From: Penicillus capitatus
Taxonomy: Eukaryota > Chlorophyta
Reading direction: 5' to 3'
Length of the DNA: 64,000 nt
NCBI GenBank assembly: GCA_965649825.1
Contig: OZ287696.1
Location: forward strand, 806,001-870,000
The number at the start of each line of letters is the position of its first letter. Positions within the stretch are counted from its first letter, which is position 1. The position numbers and the translations under genes are program-made. Below, piece by piece: positions 10,541-21,812 of the stretch. Under the pieces are notes generated by a model, which searched no databases, was not told the DNA's origin, and saw nothing but the letters and a program-made list of their open reading frames with translations.

Positions 10541-13450
10541 TAGGTGGATTGTCGTTAGGTCTCTGCTTTGTCGGCGACAGAAATGCGTAATGAGACAGAC
10601 CACTTCGACTGGCCATGAGTCCATAGTAGCAAGAATGAGCTGACAGTGTTCTTCGCGAGCTGGTGAACTTGGTCAGGCCTCCAAGCTTTGTCTCTCCGGT
10701 CCTTGGAGACCACCGGCTTTGATTCCTGTCCTCCTTTGTCCAATGAAGACCATTTGAATCTGTTGATGACTGGAGGAGTTCTTATAACGGTCTCTTCCTC
10801 GAACCGTGTACGCTGGGATGTGTCTCTTTAGCAGAGAATAATGATCCGTCTAATGCACATGGACTGTGACATCGTTTAGAGAGGAGAGGGAGTGATAAAT
10901 GGCTAACCTGTAGGTTGCATCCTTTGAGTAGGCACTGTTGATGTCTGAAACAGTCTAAGACCTCACTGGTTTCTGTAGTCTTGATCCACAACAGGTTTCG
11001 TTGACGATTCGCTTTGTACACAGATCGGCATCTCCTTTCCAGTGGTATCGGTAGTGGGGAAAGATGTCCAGTCTGCTGCAGGCTGTTGGCAGTCAAGTGA
11101 ACAACCTATCGTCATCTGGCAGAGAAGCCCTGGCTGGATTAAGTAACGTCACTTATCCCAGTTGGATGTGTTGCGTCACACTTCGACAGACTTTTCCCGT
11201 TCTCTGTCAGAACATGATCAAACGAGCACTAAGACTTAAAGTGTGACCTCATTGAGGGTGGTACGTTTTCTTCTGGGCGTCTGGGAATTCGAGCATGGAT
11301 ACGGCTAGTGTAGATTCTGTCAGTGTGCTTTGGAGGTTATATCAATACGAAGCTTCACACGCCATTCATGAAGTACCACAGTGCCATCATGCCACCCACT
11401 TTGCTTCGACACTTGATGGACACCTTATCTTGCCTTGATAGAGGCATAGCCTTCTCCTCGACAACAGTACCCCTATCTTTGAAAGGGCCTGGGAAACATC
11501 ATTCAACCATAAGAGTCGTTTCAATGACCTCACCTGTGAGGTGGAGAATTGTTGTCTTTTCATCAAGGCTTCTTGAGTTGTGCTTTTCAGGTGCATTCGG
11601 AATGAACTGCATGCCTGCCAGTCAGCACACATCGAATTCTGGGCAAGTGTGGCATCTCCGGACTGTCGAATGCTTTCTCTTGCAGCGATCACTCTCGGAA
11701 GTCAATCCAGCTCTGCCGGGATGAATGGCAGTGTTGTCGAAGAAACTGCGCTTGTTTCACTTGGATGCATCCTTCCATGGATCAACTGGATTCCTTACGC
11801 TCTGGCAAGAGCCACTGCTTCATCTTGGCAATTTTGAACAGACGGTTGTCGTTTTATGTTTTCTGAGAACATCAAGAGTGACTCTGAGAGGCTTTTTAGT
11901 CGTGATTTCCAGAATCTTTTGCGAAGAGCTTTCATGACAATGACACAGGCAAGTTCAGAGAAGTGTGACATCTTCAAACCGGCTGGCGGAATGCTTGTTG
12001 TTGCAAGGTCACTCACTCCAAATGCAATTCACCTCCTCTGCAAGGTGCAGAATGCCATTGTCGCCGGAAGGAACGTCCTGTTTTCCTTGGATGGATGCTA
12101 CTGTGCATCAGCTGGGTTCCTTGCGTCCCAGCCAGATCAAATCTCACGTACTCGCCTTGGCAGTCAGATGGCTTTTTATTCGCATTCTCTGAGAGGATCA
12201 AGGATGACTCTGGCAGTCTTCTCCGAACGTCCTTTCCAGATTTTATCATAAGATCTCTCGCGTCGGTCACACAAAGGAACTCTCTGAGGGAGCGTGACAT
12301 CTTCAAACTGGGGTAAGGCGTGTCCTCGCAGAGACCACTCCCAAAAGCGACCCAGTTTCTCCGCGGAGTGCTGAATGCCCGGTACGTCAAGCAAACTGCG
12401 CGCGTTGTCCTCAGGTGGACGCCTCCGTGCATGATGCCAGATTCCATGGGTCCCGGCGAGATCGACTGCCCTTCTGGTTCTGACCTTGAGCAGCTGGTTT
12501 CTGTTTCCTCGGAGAGAGTCAAGGATGACTCAAGGCAGACTCCTCCGAACATGCTCTCCAGATTTCTTGGTTGTACTCGACACAGGTCAGCACAACGGAT
12601 TCTGCTCGCACATGATGTCCTCGGGGCAGAACAGGCTTCGGTTCCTGATAGATCTCAACTTTCGAGCTCAATCGATCCAGGCACGCTATCAAATACCAAA
12701 GCTTCAGTTGTTGAAGAGCGTCAGCTGCATGTAGACGAACGTTTCCATGCATCTCGCTCGATCCCGAAACACGTCGGCGAAATCTACTCCAGCCTCATGC
12801 AGTGAAGACCGGTTCTGCTTCGCCTTAAGATCGCTTCTCAATACCAGGTATCTTGCTCTCTTCTGCAGATGTGTGATCACATGCTCGCTCGACTGGATTC
12901 TCTTGTTATGAAGTTCTTCATGTCTTGCAAGTGCACAAATCGGATCCTTGCTTTGAACATTCTCTGTGTTAGCTAACTCAAAACGCATTCAGAAAACACG
13001 ACAGGCCTTACTGTAAAGGATTCAACGAATAACTGTCCATGTCGGTCGTTCAGCAGCCAGAGGTGTGTTCCAGAATAGAGCCTCTGTTCGAAAGACAGCC
13101 TCTCTTCACATCCATTCAGCACAGATCTCTTCACTCTCCTTTGTCGGTAAGTGTGCTGTAATCCACGCGGTCCTTTGTTACACTCAATGCTTTCTCGGTC
13201 ATTGTGATTCGCAGCTGTCCATTCACTGATAAACAGAAACGAGGTTCAGATTCCAACAGAATTCCAAAGAATGCTTCACGGCTTCCGAAAGACCAAAGTC
13301 TATGCAAACTTGTTTGCTTCTTATGACCAGTCTACATTGGCAAATGAGTCAGGGATCTGAAAGTGAACAAAGAACGACTCACTTTATTCATGTCATTGGA
13401 CACAGTCCGAATAGCACTTCCTCGGTGTAGCGTTTAAGACGACATTCCAT
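10541..13450. repeat. Composite module with internal ~320-bp degenerate repeats (copy A)
   Basis: Present four times in the window: here, about 27.97-31.57 kb (diverged), about 50.33-52.96 kb (inverted) and 61.3-64 kb (inverted). Inside, a unit marked by GTGACATCTTCAAAC and TCAAG(A/G)(A/G)TGACTC recurs at intervals of about 320-330 bp (near 11.88, 12.20 and 12.52 kb). Reading frames of 100-180 residues exist on both strands but differ between copies, so I do not call genes. No transposase or polymerase motif seen. Confidence 0.6.
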
Positions 13451-13499
13451 TTGTCTCGTCTTGCAGCATGTAATACTGGGACAGAAAATCGAGAAGAGG

Positions 13500-14180
13500 A
13501 AAGGGCTTTCTTTCAGCAGCACATACAAACAGGACACTCCAGCCTCCATTCACGGCAGAACAAATAGCAGGAAACAGCAGACTCCAGGTAGTGAACGGCA
13601 AATAGAACCATGACAACCACAAAGATCAAGACAGCAGGCAGGGCCAACACCACAAATGGAGCAAAACAGCCTCCATGCAGCAAAATAGCAAACCAGACCA
13701 TGACAGCTTTCATCCACAATGAGATAGTGGATCGGACGACAGCCTCCATGCAGGAAAGTAAGAGATCTGACAATGACAGCCTCAAGGCACAGCAAGATCG
13801 CAAGTCAAACGACAGCCTCCGTCCACAGCAAAACGTCAGTGGAATAATGACAGCTTCAAAGACAGCCAGAAAGTAGAGCAAACCATAAAAAGCTCCAGCG
13901 GCAAAACAGCAAAGCAGACGACAGCGGCCTCAGTCCACAACAAACGTTAGCTAGAATCATGACAGTCTCCATGCGCAGCAAAGTAACAAATCGGTCGATA
14001 ACAGCCTCGAACGATCAAGTCAGCAAGCAGAACCAAGACACCTCAATGGTGTACAACAAGAACTCAAACAGCCACAGCCTCCGTGCAGCAAAGTAACTGT
14101 TCACACGACCACAATCTCCACCCACAGTAAGACATCAAAAACACTCAAATCTCCACAGCCAGGATAACCATGAACAAGCC
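13500..14180. repeat. Degenerate minisatellite (copy A)
   Basis: Tandem units of roughly 60-75 bp with the recurring core GACAGCCTCCATGCAGCAAA and variants such as AACAGCCTC and GACAGCTTC. Similar arrays lie at 31.57-32.0 kb, 49.61-50.33 kb and 60.94-61.3 kb, each next to the 3-kb composite module. The long hydrophobic frame on the minus strand comes from the repeat and is unlikely to be a gene. Confidence 0.8.
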
Positions 14181-14268
14181 AACCACAACAAAGCGAAGGT
14201 GAATTGGCAGGAAAACGGCAAAAACAGAAAACAGCCCCATAACTTTTTATTTTTTTTTTTCATTTTTT

Positions 14269-14366
14269 AGGTCACACTTTCCAGAGTGTGACCTCATTAT
14301 TTATTTTTTTTTTTGTTTTTTTAGTTTTTTTTTTCAAAAAAATATCACACAGAAAAAGTGTGATAT
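14269..14366. terminator. Pair of 3' hairpins downstream of the proline-rich gene (copy A)
   Basis: Two perfect stem-loops lie in A/T-rich sequence just after the gene's stop codon on the minus strand. One pairs AGGTCACACT with AGTGTGACCT (14,269-14,294). The other pairs ATATCACAC with GTGTGATAT (14,342-14,366). Both are kept at the same place in copies B and C. A role in transcript 3'-end formation or stability is my inference; they could equally be remnants of a mobile-element terminus. Confidence 0.55.
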
Positions 14367-14453
14367 GTGTGAAAAGAAAAACTTTTATTTCTTTTTAAAT
14401 TTTTTCCTACCCCCGGGAAAACAGCAACCAAAGTGGAAAAAAATGCCCCTCCC

Positions 14454-15758
14454 TCACAGAGAAAAATCCGGGATGAAAACCTACACAAAAATCAACAATA
14501 AGAGAGAATAGGAAAGGATGAGACTTACACATTCGCCGGAGAGAAAGGATGGGCGTGGCGGGATAGCACCTGGATGGGCGTGGAAGGAGAATAACGAGGG
14601 GCGTGGAAGGAGAATAACGAGGGGCGTGGAAGGAGAATAACGAGGGGCGTGGAAGGAGAATAACGAGGGGCGTGGAGGGAAAGGAGGAGGATGAGAAGGG
14701 ACAGAAAAAAGGTAAGGACGGGGAGGAAAGATAGGGTGTCGGAGGGAGTATTTAAAGACCCGTGGCCAAATTGGCGGACGGGAGGAAGGGAGGGAGAGAA
14801 AGAAGGGGCGAGAAGGAATGAGGGGAGGAGGGGAGGAGGGGAGGCAGGAATACAGTAAACTTGAGGTCGCGGGGGGAAGAGAGGAGGCCTATCAGGCTGT
14901 GGAGAGGGAGTGGAAAGTCTTGGCTGTGGAGCAGGAGACGGGGACGGGGACCACTCCATCGAGGCATGAGGCTGGGTGGGCTGCGCTATGGCAGCAGGCG
15001 GCTGTGTGGCCGGCGGCGGCATTGCAGGAGACGGCTGCGATGTGGCTGGTGGCGGCTGGCTAGGCCGTGAGGAGGGAGGCTGTGCAGGCGGCGGAGACGT
15101 GGATGCTGAAGGATACGGCGGCTGCGAGGTCGGAGGTGGATTGCACGCAGGTGGCTGTAGGTGTGCCTACAGAACACAGACCTGTTAGGAGATTTAGGGC
15201 AAAAGAGAGGTTTGCTTACCTCTCCACCTCCGATGTCCATGGAGGACTGGCCCTCTTGGGCCAGTCGCTCTCTCCGCTGCTCGGCGGAGAGGACCCTCGC
15301 CCGCCGTCCCTGCCGAGGCTGCTCGGTTTGGCCCCTATTGGGGCCGAACCGAACAGGAGGGGCCTGCTGCAGAAGCAGATCCTGGCCCCTCTGAGCAGTC
15401 GTCTGGGCCTTTAAGGCCCAGAACAACTGCTCACGCTCGGCCGTCCCCATGTTGCGGAACGCTCTGGGCGGATTGTTGCCCCGTACCTCTCCCAGCGTCA
15501 CCTCTGAGAACCTAGAACACGCAGAGAGCGTTACTGCGTCAGCAGTGTGACCTATCGTGGCCACAGAAGACAGGTTCGGGCACACGAAGCAAACACAGAA
15601 AGCAGGTAAGAGAGCGAGGCGCATGCATGTGCGTGCAGAGCGTCCACGCAGAGAACGAAGAGCTCCGCGGCGCGTGGTGCGTCGCTGCATGAGTGCAGGA
15701 CTTACGGCTTCCCGGGGTAGCCGTAGTCTTCCTCCGTGGTCATTCTGGTGTCGGCCAT
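14454..15758 (-). pseudogene. Proline-rich four-exon gene, copy A (frameshifted)
   Basis: Exons by comparison with copies B and C: 15,758-15,706; 15,511-15,220; 15,166-14,529; 14,480-14,454. Exon 1 encodes MADTRM and ends in YGYPGKP. Exon 2 encodes a charged Q/R-rich segment. Exon 3 is proline-rich and exon 4 encodes the last eight residues (VFIPDFSL). Exon 3 is 638 nt, not compatible with the frame used by copy B. A 10-nt insertion in a C/T-rich tract near 14,830 shifts the frame, and a 23-bp unit has expanded at 14,578-14,669. Splice sites are intact. The protein family is unknown to me. The copy could still produce a protein with an altered C-terminus. Confidence 0.6.
14578..14669. repeat. 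23-bp tandem repeat, four units, inside exon 3
   Basis: Unit GCGTGGAAGGAGAATAACGA plus three bases, starting at 14,578, 14,601, 14,624 and 14,647. Copies B and C have one unit, so this is a copy-A expansion. Three extra units add 69 bp and would keep the frame on their own. Confidence 0.85.
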
Positions 15759-15834
15759 GTCGTCGCAAGTCGCTCGCTGGAAAAACAGGCAGCAAAACTC
15801 GGAAACTCGAGTGCGGAAGGGCCTGCGACAGGAC

Positions 15835-15841
15835 CTTTATA
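15835..15841 (-). promoter_or_regulatory. TATA-like box of the proline-rich gene (copy A)
   Basis: TATAAAG on the minus strand, 77 bp upstream of the ATG at 15,758. It is identical in copy C at 48,030-48,036. Copy B has TTTTAAGA at the matching place. Position and conservation suggest a core promoter. Confidence 0.45.
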
Positions 15842-17047
15842 GGCCGCCTCGGTTGCCGCGCCGCGGCGGCGAACGGAGGATCGGAACTGTCGCCGTTTGG
15901 CGGCGCCTGCATGCGCCGCCGGACAGAGAACTGGCCGCCAGACGGCCAGAAACGCAGGATACTGTCGCCGGTATGCGCAACGCGAACGGGAGAGCGCTCT
16001 TGGCTGCTCTGCAATGTGTTTTGCAGGCAAGTTTTTTTGCAGTTTGTTCGCATTCTCTCCTCTAGGTGTAACTCGCAAGCGTTTCCGCGGCTGTTCTGTG
16101 GCGAATCTCCGAACGGCGAACCGTTCGAGTCGGCTCTGCTTTGCCTGAGCGGAGCGACGAGGCAGGCGTTCTCTATGGCAGAGGCGGCGAGCGCTCTTTG
16201 TCATGTCGGCTGTCTGTTTCGGACGCTATATCGGAGAATGCGGCCGCGAGAGCGTTTCTCGACAGTGTAACGCGAATCTGTTTCGAGAGGTGTCGGTGGT
16301 CTAACTCCCTCGGACATGGAAGGAAGCAGCACAGAACTGCCGGCCATCTGTGACAGCCAGACGACAACCGGAACCGTGGTCTCCGTTCACGTTCGCTTGC
16401 CGCGTCGAGTGTTTCGGAAGCCGTCGCTCGCTCCGGTCAACGAAAGCCAATCGCGTTTTACATTAGCTGAGCAGCCTATTCTGTCTGTGAAGCCATCGGC
16501 GACTTGTTTTCACCGAACACTGCGAAGAAGCGTCAGAGTTTGTGAAAGATTGCTTCCAGAGATCTGGATCTGTCTGTGGTGCTTTTGACAAGACAAGAAC
16601 GTCGAACGCAAACCGGATGGCAGGCCGCGTGGACAAACACGATCAAGTAAAGACTGCAGCTGGGGCGGCCAGATTTCTTTCTCCGGCTGAAAGGATATGT
16701 GCGAAAACGTTGGAGAGGCCAAATGGAATCTGCTGTCGTCGGCTGTCGACGCTGCAGTCATCGAACCGGCTGCCAGTGCGAGGACGCTGAACGAGTGGTC
16801 ATGCCCAGTGAAGGCTTTCCGTGAATCCTCTTCCTACCTTCGTGGACGAGGCTATTTGGGGAGAAACCAATGTCTGCTCAGGTCCACCCCGTCGAAGGTT
16901 TCTGCCGCCTGCAGCTAAACTGCCGGCCAGAGTCACTGATTGCGCATTGCCCTCCGCCGATGCGATCGCTCTTTACAACGCCACCCGTTCGAGGAAGATT
17001 CTCCGGCATTGTCACACGTGCTGTCCCCTTGCGGACGCCATCGCCTT
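15842..17047. other. Upstream flank; weak plus-strand reading frame conserved between copies
   Basis: Sequence upstream of the proline-rich gene. A plus-strand frame ending at 16,270 keeps conservative or synonymous differences against copy B near 33.6-34.0 kb (for example ESPNGEPFESA against KSPNGEQFESA). An apparent intron lies between an exon ending in VLQ and an acceptor CTCTCTAG. In copies A and C the donor reads GCAAGT, in copy B GTGAGA. This may be a divergent gene sharing the promoter, but I could not define a start. From 16.35 to 17.05 kb only unrecognised short frames are present. Confidence 0.25.
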
Positions 17048-17200
17048 GACAAGTGGGGATGCACGTCATGCGACAAGCACCGCTATCATCAGAGTGTCAA
17101 TTCCCGGACACACATGACTGCATGCTGGCCGGATACGACGCAGTTCGTGGGAGAGGCGTTTCGGACACATCGTCCTTCCATGAATGAAGTTCGAACGTAA
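17048..17200 (+). CDS. Possible zinc-finger (BED-like) protein fragment
   Basis: The frame reads WGCTSCDKHRYHQSVNSRTH followed by MTAC, a W-x-C-x2-C ... H-x3-C spacing that resembles BED-type fingers of transposase-related proteins. The frame is open upstream to 16,940 but no initiating exon could be identified, and it ends at a TAA at 17,200. In the right arm the codon after the tryptophan is TGA instead of GGA, so that copy is broken. Family assignment rests on the cysteine/histidine spacing only. Confidence 0.3.
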   Translation, partial: DKWGCTSCDKHRYHQSVNSRTHMTACWPDTTQFVGEAFRTHRPSMNEVRT

Positions 17201-18220
17201 TGTTGTGTTACACAGAACAACGACAAAAAGGAACATCCACCCACGGCACGGACACACAGCATGACAAGAAGAGAACTTGGTCGACAGGCTCATCAGTGTC
17301 GCATCGACGACGCAAAGGAGCAGCGGTAAGTGGAAGGAGGTATCGTTGTCAGTCCATCATCCTCTCAAGAGTGGGACAGACTTGTTGCACGAAGGCATTC
17401 ATTGACACGTCTCGCTTCTCGTCTTTATCGCAATGTCTACGATGAGATCTCTGCTCCGGGACCAGAATCCCCACCCGTCTCGACCGTGGACGTCAGTCCA
17501 TTTCTTCTCAGTCGTCGGCAATGCGTCTCCGCCTCTTCCTGATCACAGGCGATCGCCAGAGCAACTCCGCTGACATATGCTGCCCAATCTCACCTGTAAG
17601 CTACGAGCCGATGACGCCTCGTTGGCGACTGACCAACCATAGCCACGCAGCACGGTGGATTTCTAGGCAGCTAAGAGGTCGTCCGTCCTTCCGTCCGAAC
17701 TCTGCAGCGCTTCGTTCGACGCGTCCGTTTCAATGGACGCTATCCATGGCCTCCAGAACAGCAGACGTGCCTCGTGCAGAGGGCGATTCACGCCCCCTTC
17801 CTTCAGCGAATCCACACCCCGCGTTGTCCATCCAGCGGGTGTAACCTGCTCGAGGATTCTTTCTTCTCGCGGCCTCTGGCAGTCGATGACGAGCAGCGCG
17901 TTGCCGTCATCGTTACCTGATGCATTCGGGCAGACAAGCACGGAGTGATCTCCTGGTGGTCCGTAGAGGCACATCTCGGCAGTTTGTCTGCCGTTCACGC
18001 CGCATTCGATTACGTCGGGAGATGCATTCGTGGCTGTCAGAGCTTCGGCGCGTCTTCTCCATGCAATCGAAGATGCTTTTTACGACGTGGCCTGGCAGCG
18101 CTTGGTTCATTCGTCTTCCCGTCCGTCCAAACCAGTCGTTGGTCAGACAGCGGCAACGCCACTTGCCGGGTTTCACAATAGTCGTGTACGGAGTGTTGGT
18201 TTCGCGTTTCTGCCGCACCG
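17201..18220. other. No confirmed gene; minus-strand frame conserved in both arms
   Basis: A minus-strand frame (17,663-17,998) has a nearly identical partner at 45,861-46,196 and reads CLYGPPGDHSVLVCPNASGN near its start. It may continue from an upstream frame (17,913-18,239) that overlaps the start of the SAP30-like gene. I recognise no domain. Conservation between arms is uninformative because the whole arm is near-identical. Confidence 0.2.
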
Positions 18221-18748
18221 ATGCCGACGGACGCTCCATTGGCTTTCTACGGATGCTGGGGTCTATCAGCAGACGCAGACAACGTGCTCGTCTACCCAGC
18301 CAATACGCACGTTCGCATTATTGGAAACAAAAGGACGCAGGCGTCGCTTACTGGCCAGGAAGGTATTGTGATCAAGACGGTCGGTCTGGGCGGATGGCAC
18401 TGGCTGGAGCTTAAGAACGGCACCACTGTCAAAGTGCAGCGCAACGCGCTCTGTCTGGCAAATGACGTCGCATCCGACAGCTGCTGCGAAGGAGACTCGA
18501 CACCGTCTGAGCGATCCAGCACGCATGGATGCTCAGAGTTCCATTCGGCAAAGGCGCGCACAGCCGGCGGTGTCAACCTGCAGAAGCTCAGCACCACTGC
18601 CCTGATGCGATATGCCCACCTCCATGGACTCGGCATCGGATCGCGCGTTCGTCGCGATGTCTTGATCAAACATGTGCTGTGGCATTTCGAGTCGTTGACG
18701 TCCGACGAGGCGGCAATTCTAACGTCTCTGTATCGGCGAGGCCATTAG
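18221..18748 (+). CDS. SAP30-like Sin3/HDAC corepressor subunit (left copy)
   Basis: Single-exon frame of 175 residues from ATG 18,221. Residues about 118-172 (starting VNLQKLSTTALMRYAHLHGL, then a basic helix and HFESL) match the Sin3-binding helical region of SAP30 family proteins, including the pattern of leucines, RY and the terminal HF. Residues about 30-75 contain GLGGWHWLELKNG followed by VKVQRNAL, a small beta module I also associate with plant and protist relatives of this family. The expected role is to bridge Sin3 to histone deacetylase in the nucleus. The zinc-finger part of animal SAP30 is missing. The right-arm copy differs at about five residues and is also intact. Confidence 0.65.
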   Translation: MPTDAPLAFYGCWGLSADADNVLVYPANTHVRIIGNKRTQASLTGQEGIVIKTVGLGGWHWLELKNGTTVKVQRNALCLANDVASDSCCEGDSTPSERSSTHGCSEFHSAKARTAGGVNLQKLSTTALMRYAHLHGLGIGSRVRRDVLIKHVLWHFESLTSDEAAILTSLYRRGH

Positions 18749-19390
18749 GTTCTAGGAAATGATCATACAGGATGCAGATCGCACGTGTTCTCTCACTCGA
18801 TACCTGACGCTCAATGTGAGGTCAAATGTTTCAATGTACGTGAAAAGGAGTTTAGGCGGTAGAAGTGACGATCTGCATCGTGACATGTGTTTGTTGTCTC
18901 AGAAACGGTCTCTCGGGTGATGAGGTCTATTCTTAACACGTTTTTTGCTTGAACCCTCTCACGCCTTGTTTGCTTTTTTTTGGAAACTGTACGAACACCC
19001 TGCCGTTGCCTAGCTTGTTTTTTTCGATCGAACCGTCGCAGCATCTGTCGACCGTCCGGAGATGGACGGACGCAAAGATTCGACATCTTTCTTTCCAATT
19101 TTTTGCCCTGTGTCTCCCTTCCACGAATTCTTTGTGGGGTCAGGCTGAATTGGTGCCGCCTATCCGCAATTCGCACGGATAGATCCAACACTGCCGATCG
19201 TCCCCTTTCAGACAGTCTCGGAAGATTTGTACGTTCTCTGAAGGAATCGCTTCGCAGACAATTCCGTCTCCTCTTGTTAGAGAGGTCTCTCGAATGTTGA
19301 TCTTGCCACGGTCGACACATCTGTGCAGTACAGTCGTGTCGGTGGCCATGGAATAGACGTGTACAACATCCTTACTCTCCTCATCATTCG
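18749..19390. other. Intergenic; one small conserved minus-strand ORF
   Basis: A 69-residue frame from ATG 19,349 to 19,140 (minus) starts MATDTTVLHRCVDRGK and has a right-arm partner at 44,510-44,719 with a few substitutions. It lies head-to-head with the thioesterase gene, 41 bp from its ATG. No domain recognised. The rest (18,750-19,139) is unannotated. Confidence 0.2.
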
Positions 19391-20507
19391 ATGCATTGCG
19401 TCCCTGTCTATAGAGCCGTCGCGCCGCTGACATCTCTCTCCCTGCGCTCAACAGCCAGACTTTTCACGAACAGCACGGCACACCACTTCATTGCATCCCA
19501 AAGGAAGGCGTCTCCGGTATCGTCTGTGTGTGCCGGTATTCGGGCTTACGGTTCAATGCCACCGCCTCCACTCGACTACAAGACGCCACTGGTCGTGCCT
19601 GCCCGGTTCGGCGAGGACGTTTGTCGAGTGGTAGCCGTCGTGAACGAGGCCTTGCTGACAGATCTGAGCACTCTGCCACGGTGTTTTTGTTGCATGGACT
19701 GGGAGACACGTGTGACGGGTGGTCGGATGTGGCCACCAAAGAGATGTGGGGTCAAAACCTGCCGCACGTGAAGTTTGTCCTTCCCACCGCACCAGTGGTA
19801 TGGAACCCGAACTTCGTCGACCCGGACGCTAAACTGTGGGGCCGTGCTGACAGCGACCGGTCACCACGAATGGCGGCTTCCCCTCTACTGCCTGGTATGA
19901 CGTGAACTCCCTCAGCGAAGAGGACCACAGAACAGACGAAGAGGGGATCCGGGAGAGCGTCAGGTCACAGCACACCGACCACCCGTTCCCTGACGACTTC
20001 TGCGTTTCTGCAGATTCCTGACGTCTCTGGTGGAGAAGGAGATGGGGATGGGGATCGAGCCAGAACGCATTGTCATCTCTGGGTTTTCTCAGGGAGGGGC
20101 GATGGCGTTGGCCATGCTTCGATCTCCGCACAAATTTGCTGCCGTCATCGGTGCATGCCGTCTCCAAGCACCTCCTCTCTCTATCTCTCATCCGCAGGGA
20201 TGAGCTGCTATCTGCCGAAGCTCTCCGGTGAGCCGAGCGTATCCGAAGCCAACAGAAAGACGCCAGTGTTCATGTGCCATGGACTCTACGATCCCATGAT
20301 TGCCTTCACCTACGGGAAGCACTCTTTCGAAGTGACCGACGATGCTGGTGCACTTCTGCGTGCTCACCTCCATGGGATTTTCCCCAGGTGCTCGAGAAAG
20401 AGATGGAGAGCGTGCGGTTTGCAGAGTATGAGATGGCGCACGCGGCATGTCGGGAAGAAATGCAGGACGTCCAGAGTTTTCTCGAATCTGTCTTGCCGCC
20501 TGCGTAG
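19391..20507 (+). CDS. Acyl-protein thioesterase / lysophospholipase (left copy)
   Basis: Six exons give a 282-residue protein: 19,391-19,605; 19,662-19,794; 19,854-19,963; 20,014-20,150; 20,198-20,331; 20,388-20,507. All five introns are GT-AG and 47-59 nt. The alpha/beta-hydrolase features are in order: LLHGLGDTCDGW near the oxyanion strand, TAPRPVTTNGG, nucleophile S178 in GFSQGG, D230 in HGLYDP and H261 in the EMAHAAC segment, so the catalytic triad is complete. The family removes palmitate from S-acylated proteins or hydrolyses lysophospholipids. About 55 residues precede the usual family start. They are rich in Arg, Ser and Thr with few acids and could be an organelle-targeting presequence if ATG 19,391 is used; a later ATG (MPPPP) would give a cytosolic form. 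The cysteine in GDTCDGW replaces the usual glycine. Confidence 0.85.
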
Positions 20508-21600
20508 AACTGTCGATGTCGCCTTCCTGACACTTGCGTGTTTATCATGGCCAGCTTCATCTCTATAGCACGACGATTGGGAGTAAGTACCGAACGCCAT
20601 CCGCCGCACGATTGCTCCGACGAGAGCGTCCTCAAGGCCACCGCCGCCTGTAGTTCATGAAAGAGATGGAATGGAGAGGATCGGTTGCGTCTTTTCAAGA
20701 CACTATTCGACAGATTGACGATTGCACTGGCAGGGGGATCGGCAATACGGCATTCCATCTTGAGTCCTTGATCGGCGACGCTCGTCAGCGCTTCTTCCGT
20801 GCACACCAAAGAATAGCTCTCTCTGAGTCACCCGTTATCTGTGACTTGAGGAATGGCGAAGTCTATTCGGCAGGGAGAAGGAATAGATGGCCAGCAGTCG
20901 ACTGTCAGAGGTCTTCATTCCGCACTCATCACTGCGTCCTCTCGTCTTCGCATGCAGTCCAAGGAAAGAGATGAATCCCGTCAGACGGCGAAAGATGTGT
21001 GCACTGACACCCATGGATCTGCACGGATCCTCAGATCTAAGCCACAGAAGAGAAAACGAACACAGTCGTGCATGGCGAGAACGCATTCGTCGGGACCTTC
21101 CGCGAATAAAATAGAATTACTAAGACAGCTGACAGCCAGCGATGGGGCTGCACGTGGCACGCACACTATGTTGACAGAGCGGACGCCGCAAAAGGACTCA
21201 TCCGGCAGAACAGAATGACACGGGCGACGATGCCCATATACAACGCATCAGGGCGCTCAGTTCGCGAAGCATGACCTCGTTCATAGAGTCGCGGAGAAAG
21301 AAAGATGTCGAACCATCCAAATATCAACAGGATTCAAATGTAGCGCGATCGAGAGCGTTGCTCGAAGGCGTCAACCTAAGCTGGCTTCCGACCCGTCCGC
21401 CGACAATCTTCCGCACTTTTACTCTCCCGGCTCTGATTCTTCTTGACGACTTCTCTAGCGTCTGTTGCATTCTGGCCAAGTCTCGATGGCTCGACGACCA
21501 CGTCATCGTGCTTCACCAATTAGAACTAGAATTAAGGAGATGACTTCAAAAGCAGAAGAGTACTTGGGGACGACCAAGATCCTCGAAGGTAGCAGTGGCA
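20508..21600 (+). other. Hypothetical gene or spacer
   Basis: A plus-strand frame from ATG 20,657 reads a helical-looking N-terminus (FQDTIRQIDDCTG, then FHLESLIGDARQRFFRAHQR) and could splice onto a downstream frame with a basic patch (KPQKRKRTQ) ending at 21,218 or 21,114. No domain is recognisable and splice choices are not decisive. From 21,219 to 21,600 the best frames lie on both strands and none stands out. The block is mirrored at 42.26-43.35 kb. Confidence 0.25.
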
Positions 21601-21649
21601 TTGAAGTCTGGCTCAAGCGGATGTCGTGGCGTCGGGCGAGGACACGCAC

Positions 21650-21812
21650 TTCTTGGCAAAGTCAATCGGTATGTTGAAGTTCTTCCTCAGCCACTTGCGG
21701 GACACCGTCTAGTCGGCACGTCGTCTGAGCAGATGTCGCCGAAAGTCGTCGACACAATCACCTCTCGGCGATCTCCCACGAGCGACTCGATTTCCTGCAC
21801 CCAATCCGACAT
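21650..21812 (-). CDS. Possible DNA polymerase delta subunit 3 N-terminus (left copy)
   Basis: From ATG 21,812 exon 1 (to 21,762) encodes MSDWVQEIESLVGDRRE. After a 53-nt GT-AG intron, exon 2 (21,708-21,650) continues TVSRKWLRKNFNIPIDFAKK. Joined, this follows the pattern of the POLD3/Cdc27 N-terminal winged helix: a short helix, a hydrophobic pair, then a V-S-x-K-W-L signature and an alanine-lysine helix. Later exons could not be traced. Head-to-head with the aldo/keto reductase remnant. The call rests on a short match. Confidence 0.35.

Noticed and set aside
12013-12552. Frames of 100-190 residues in the composite module
   Set aside because: The frames are not kept between copies A, C and D, and internal repeats produce similar frames on both strands.
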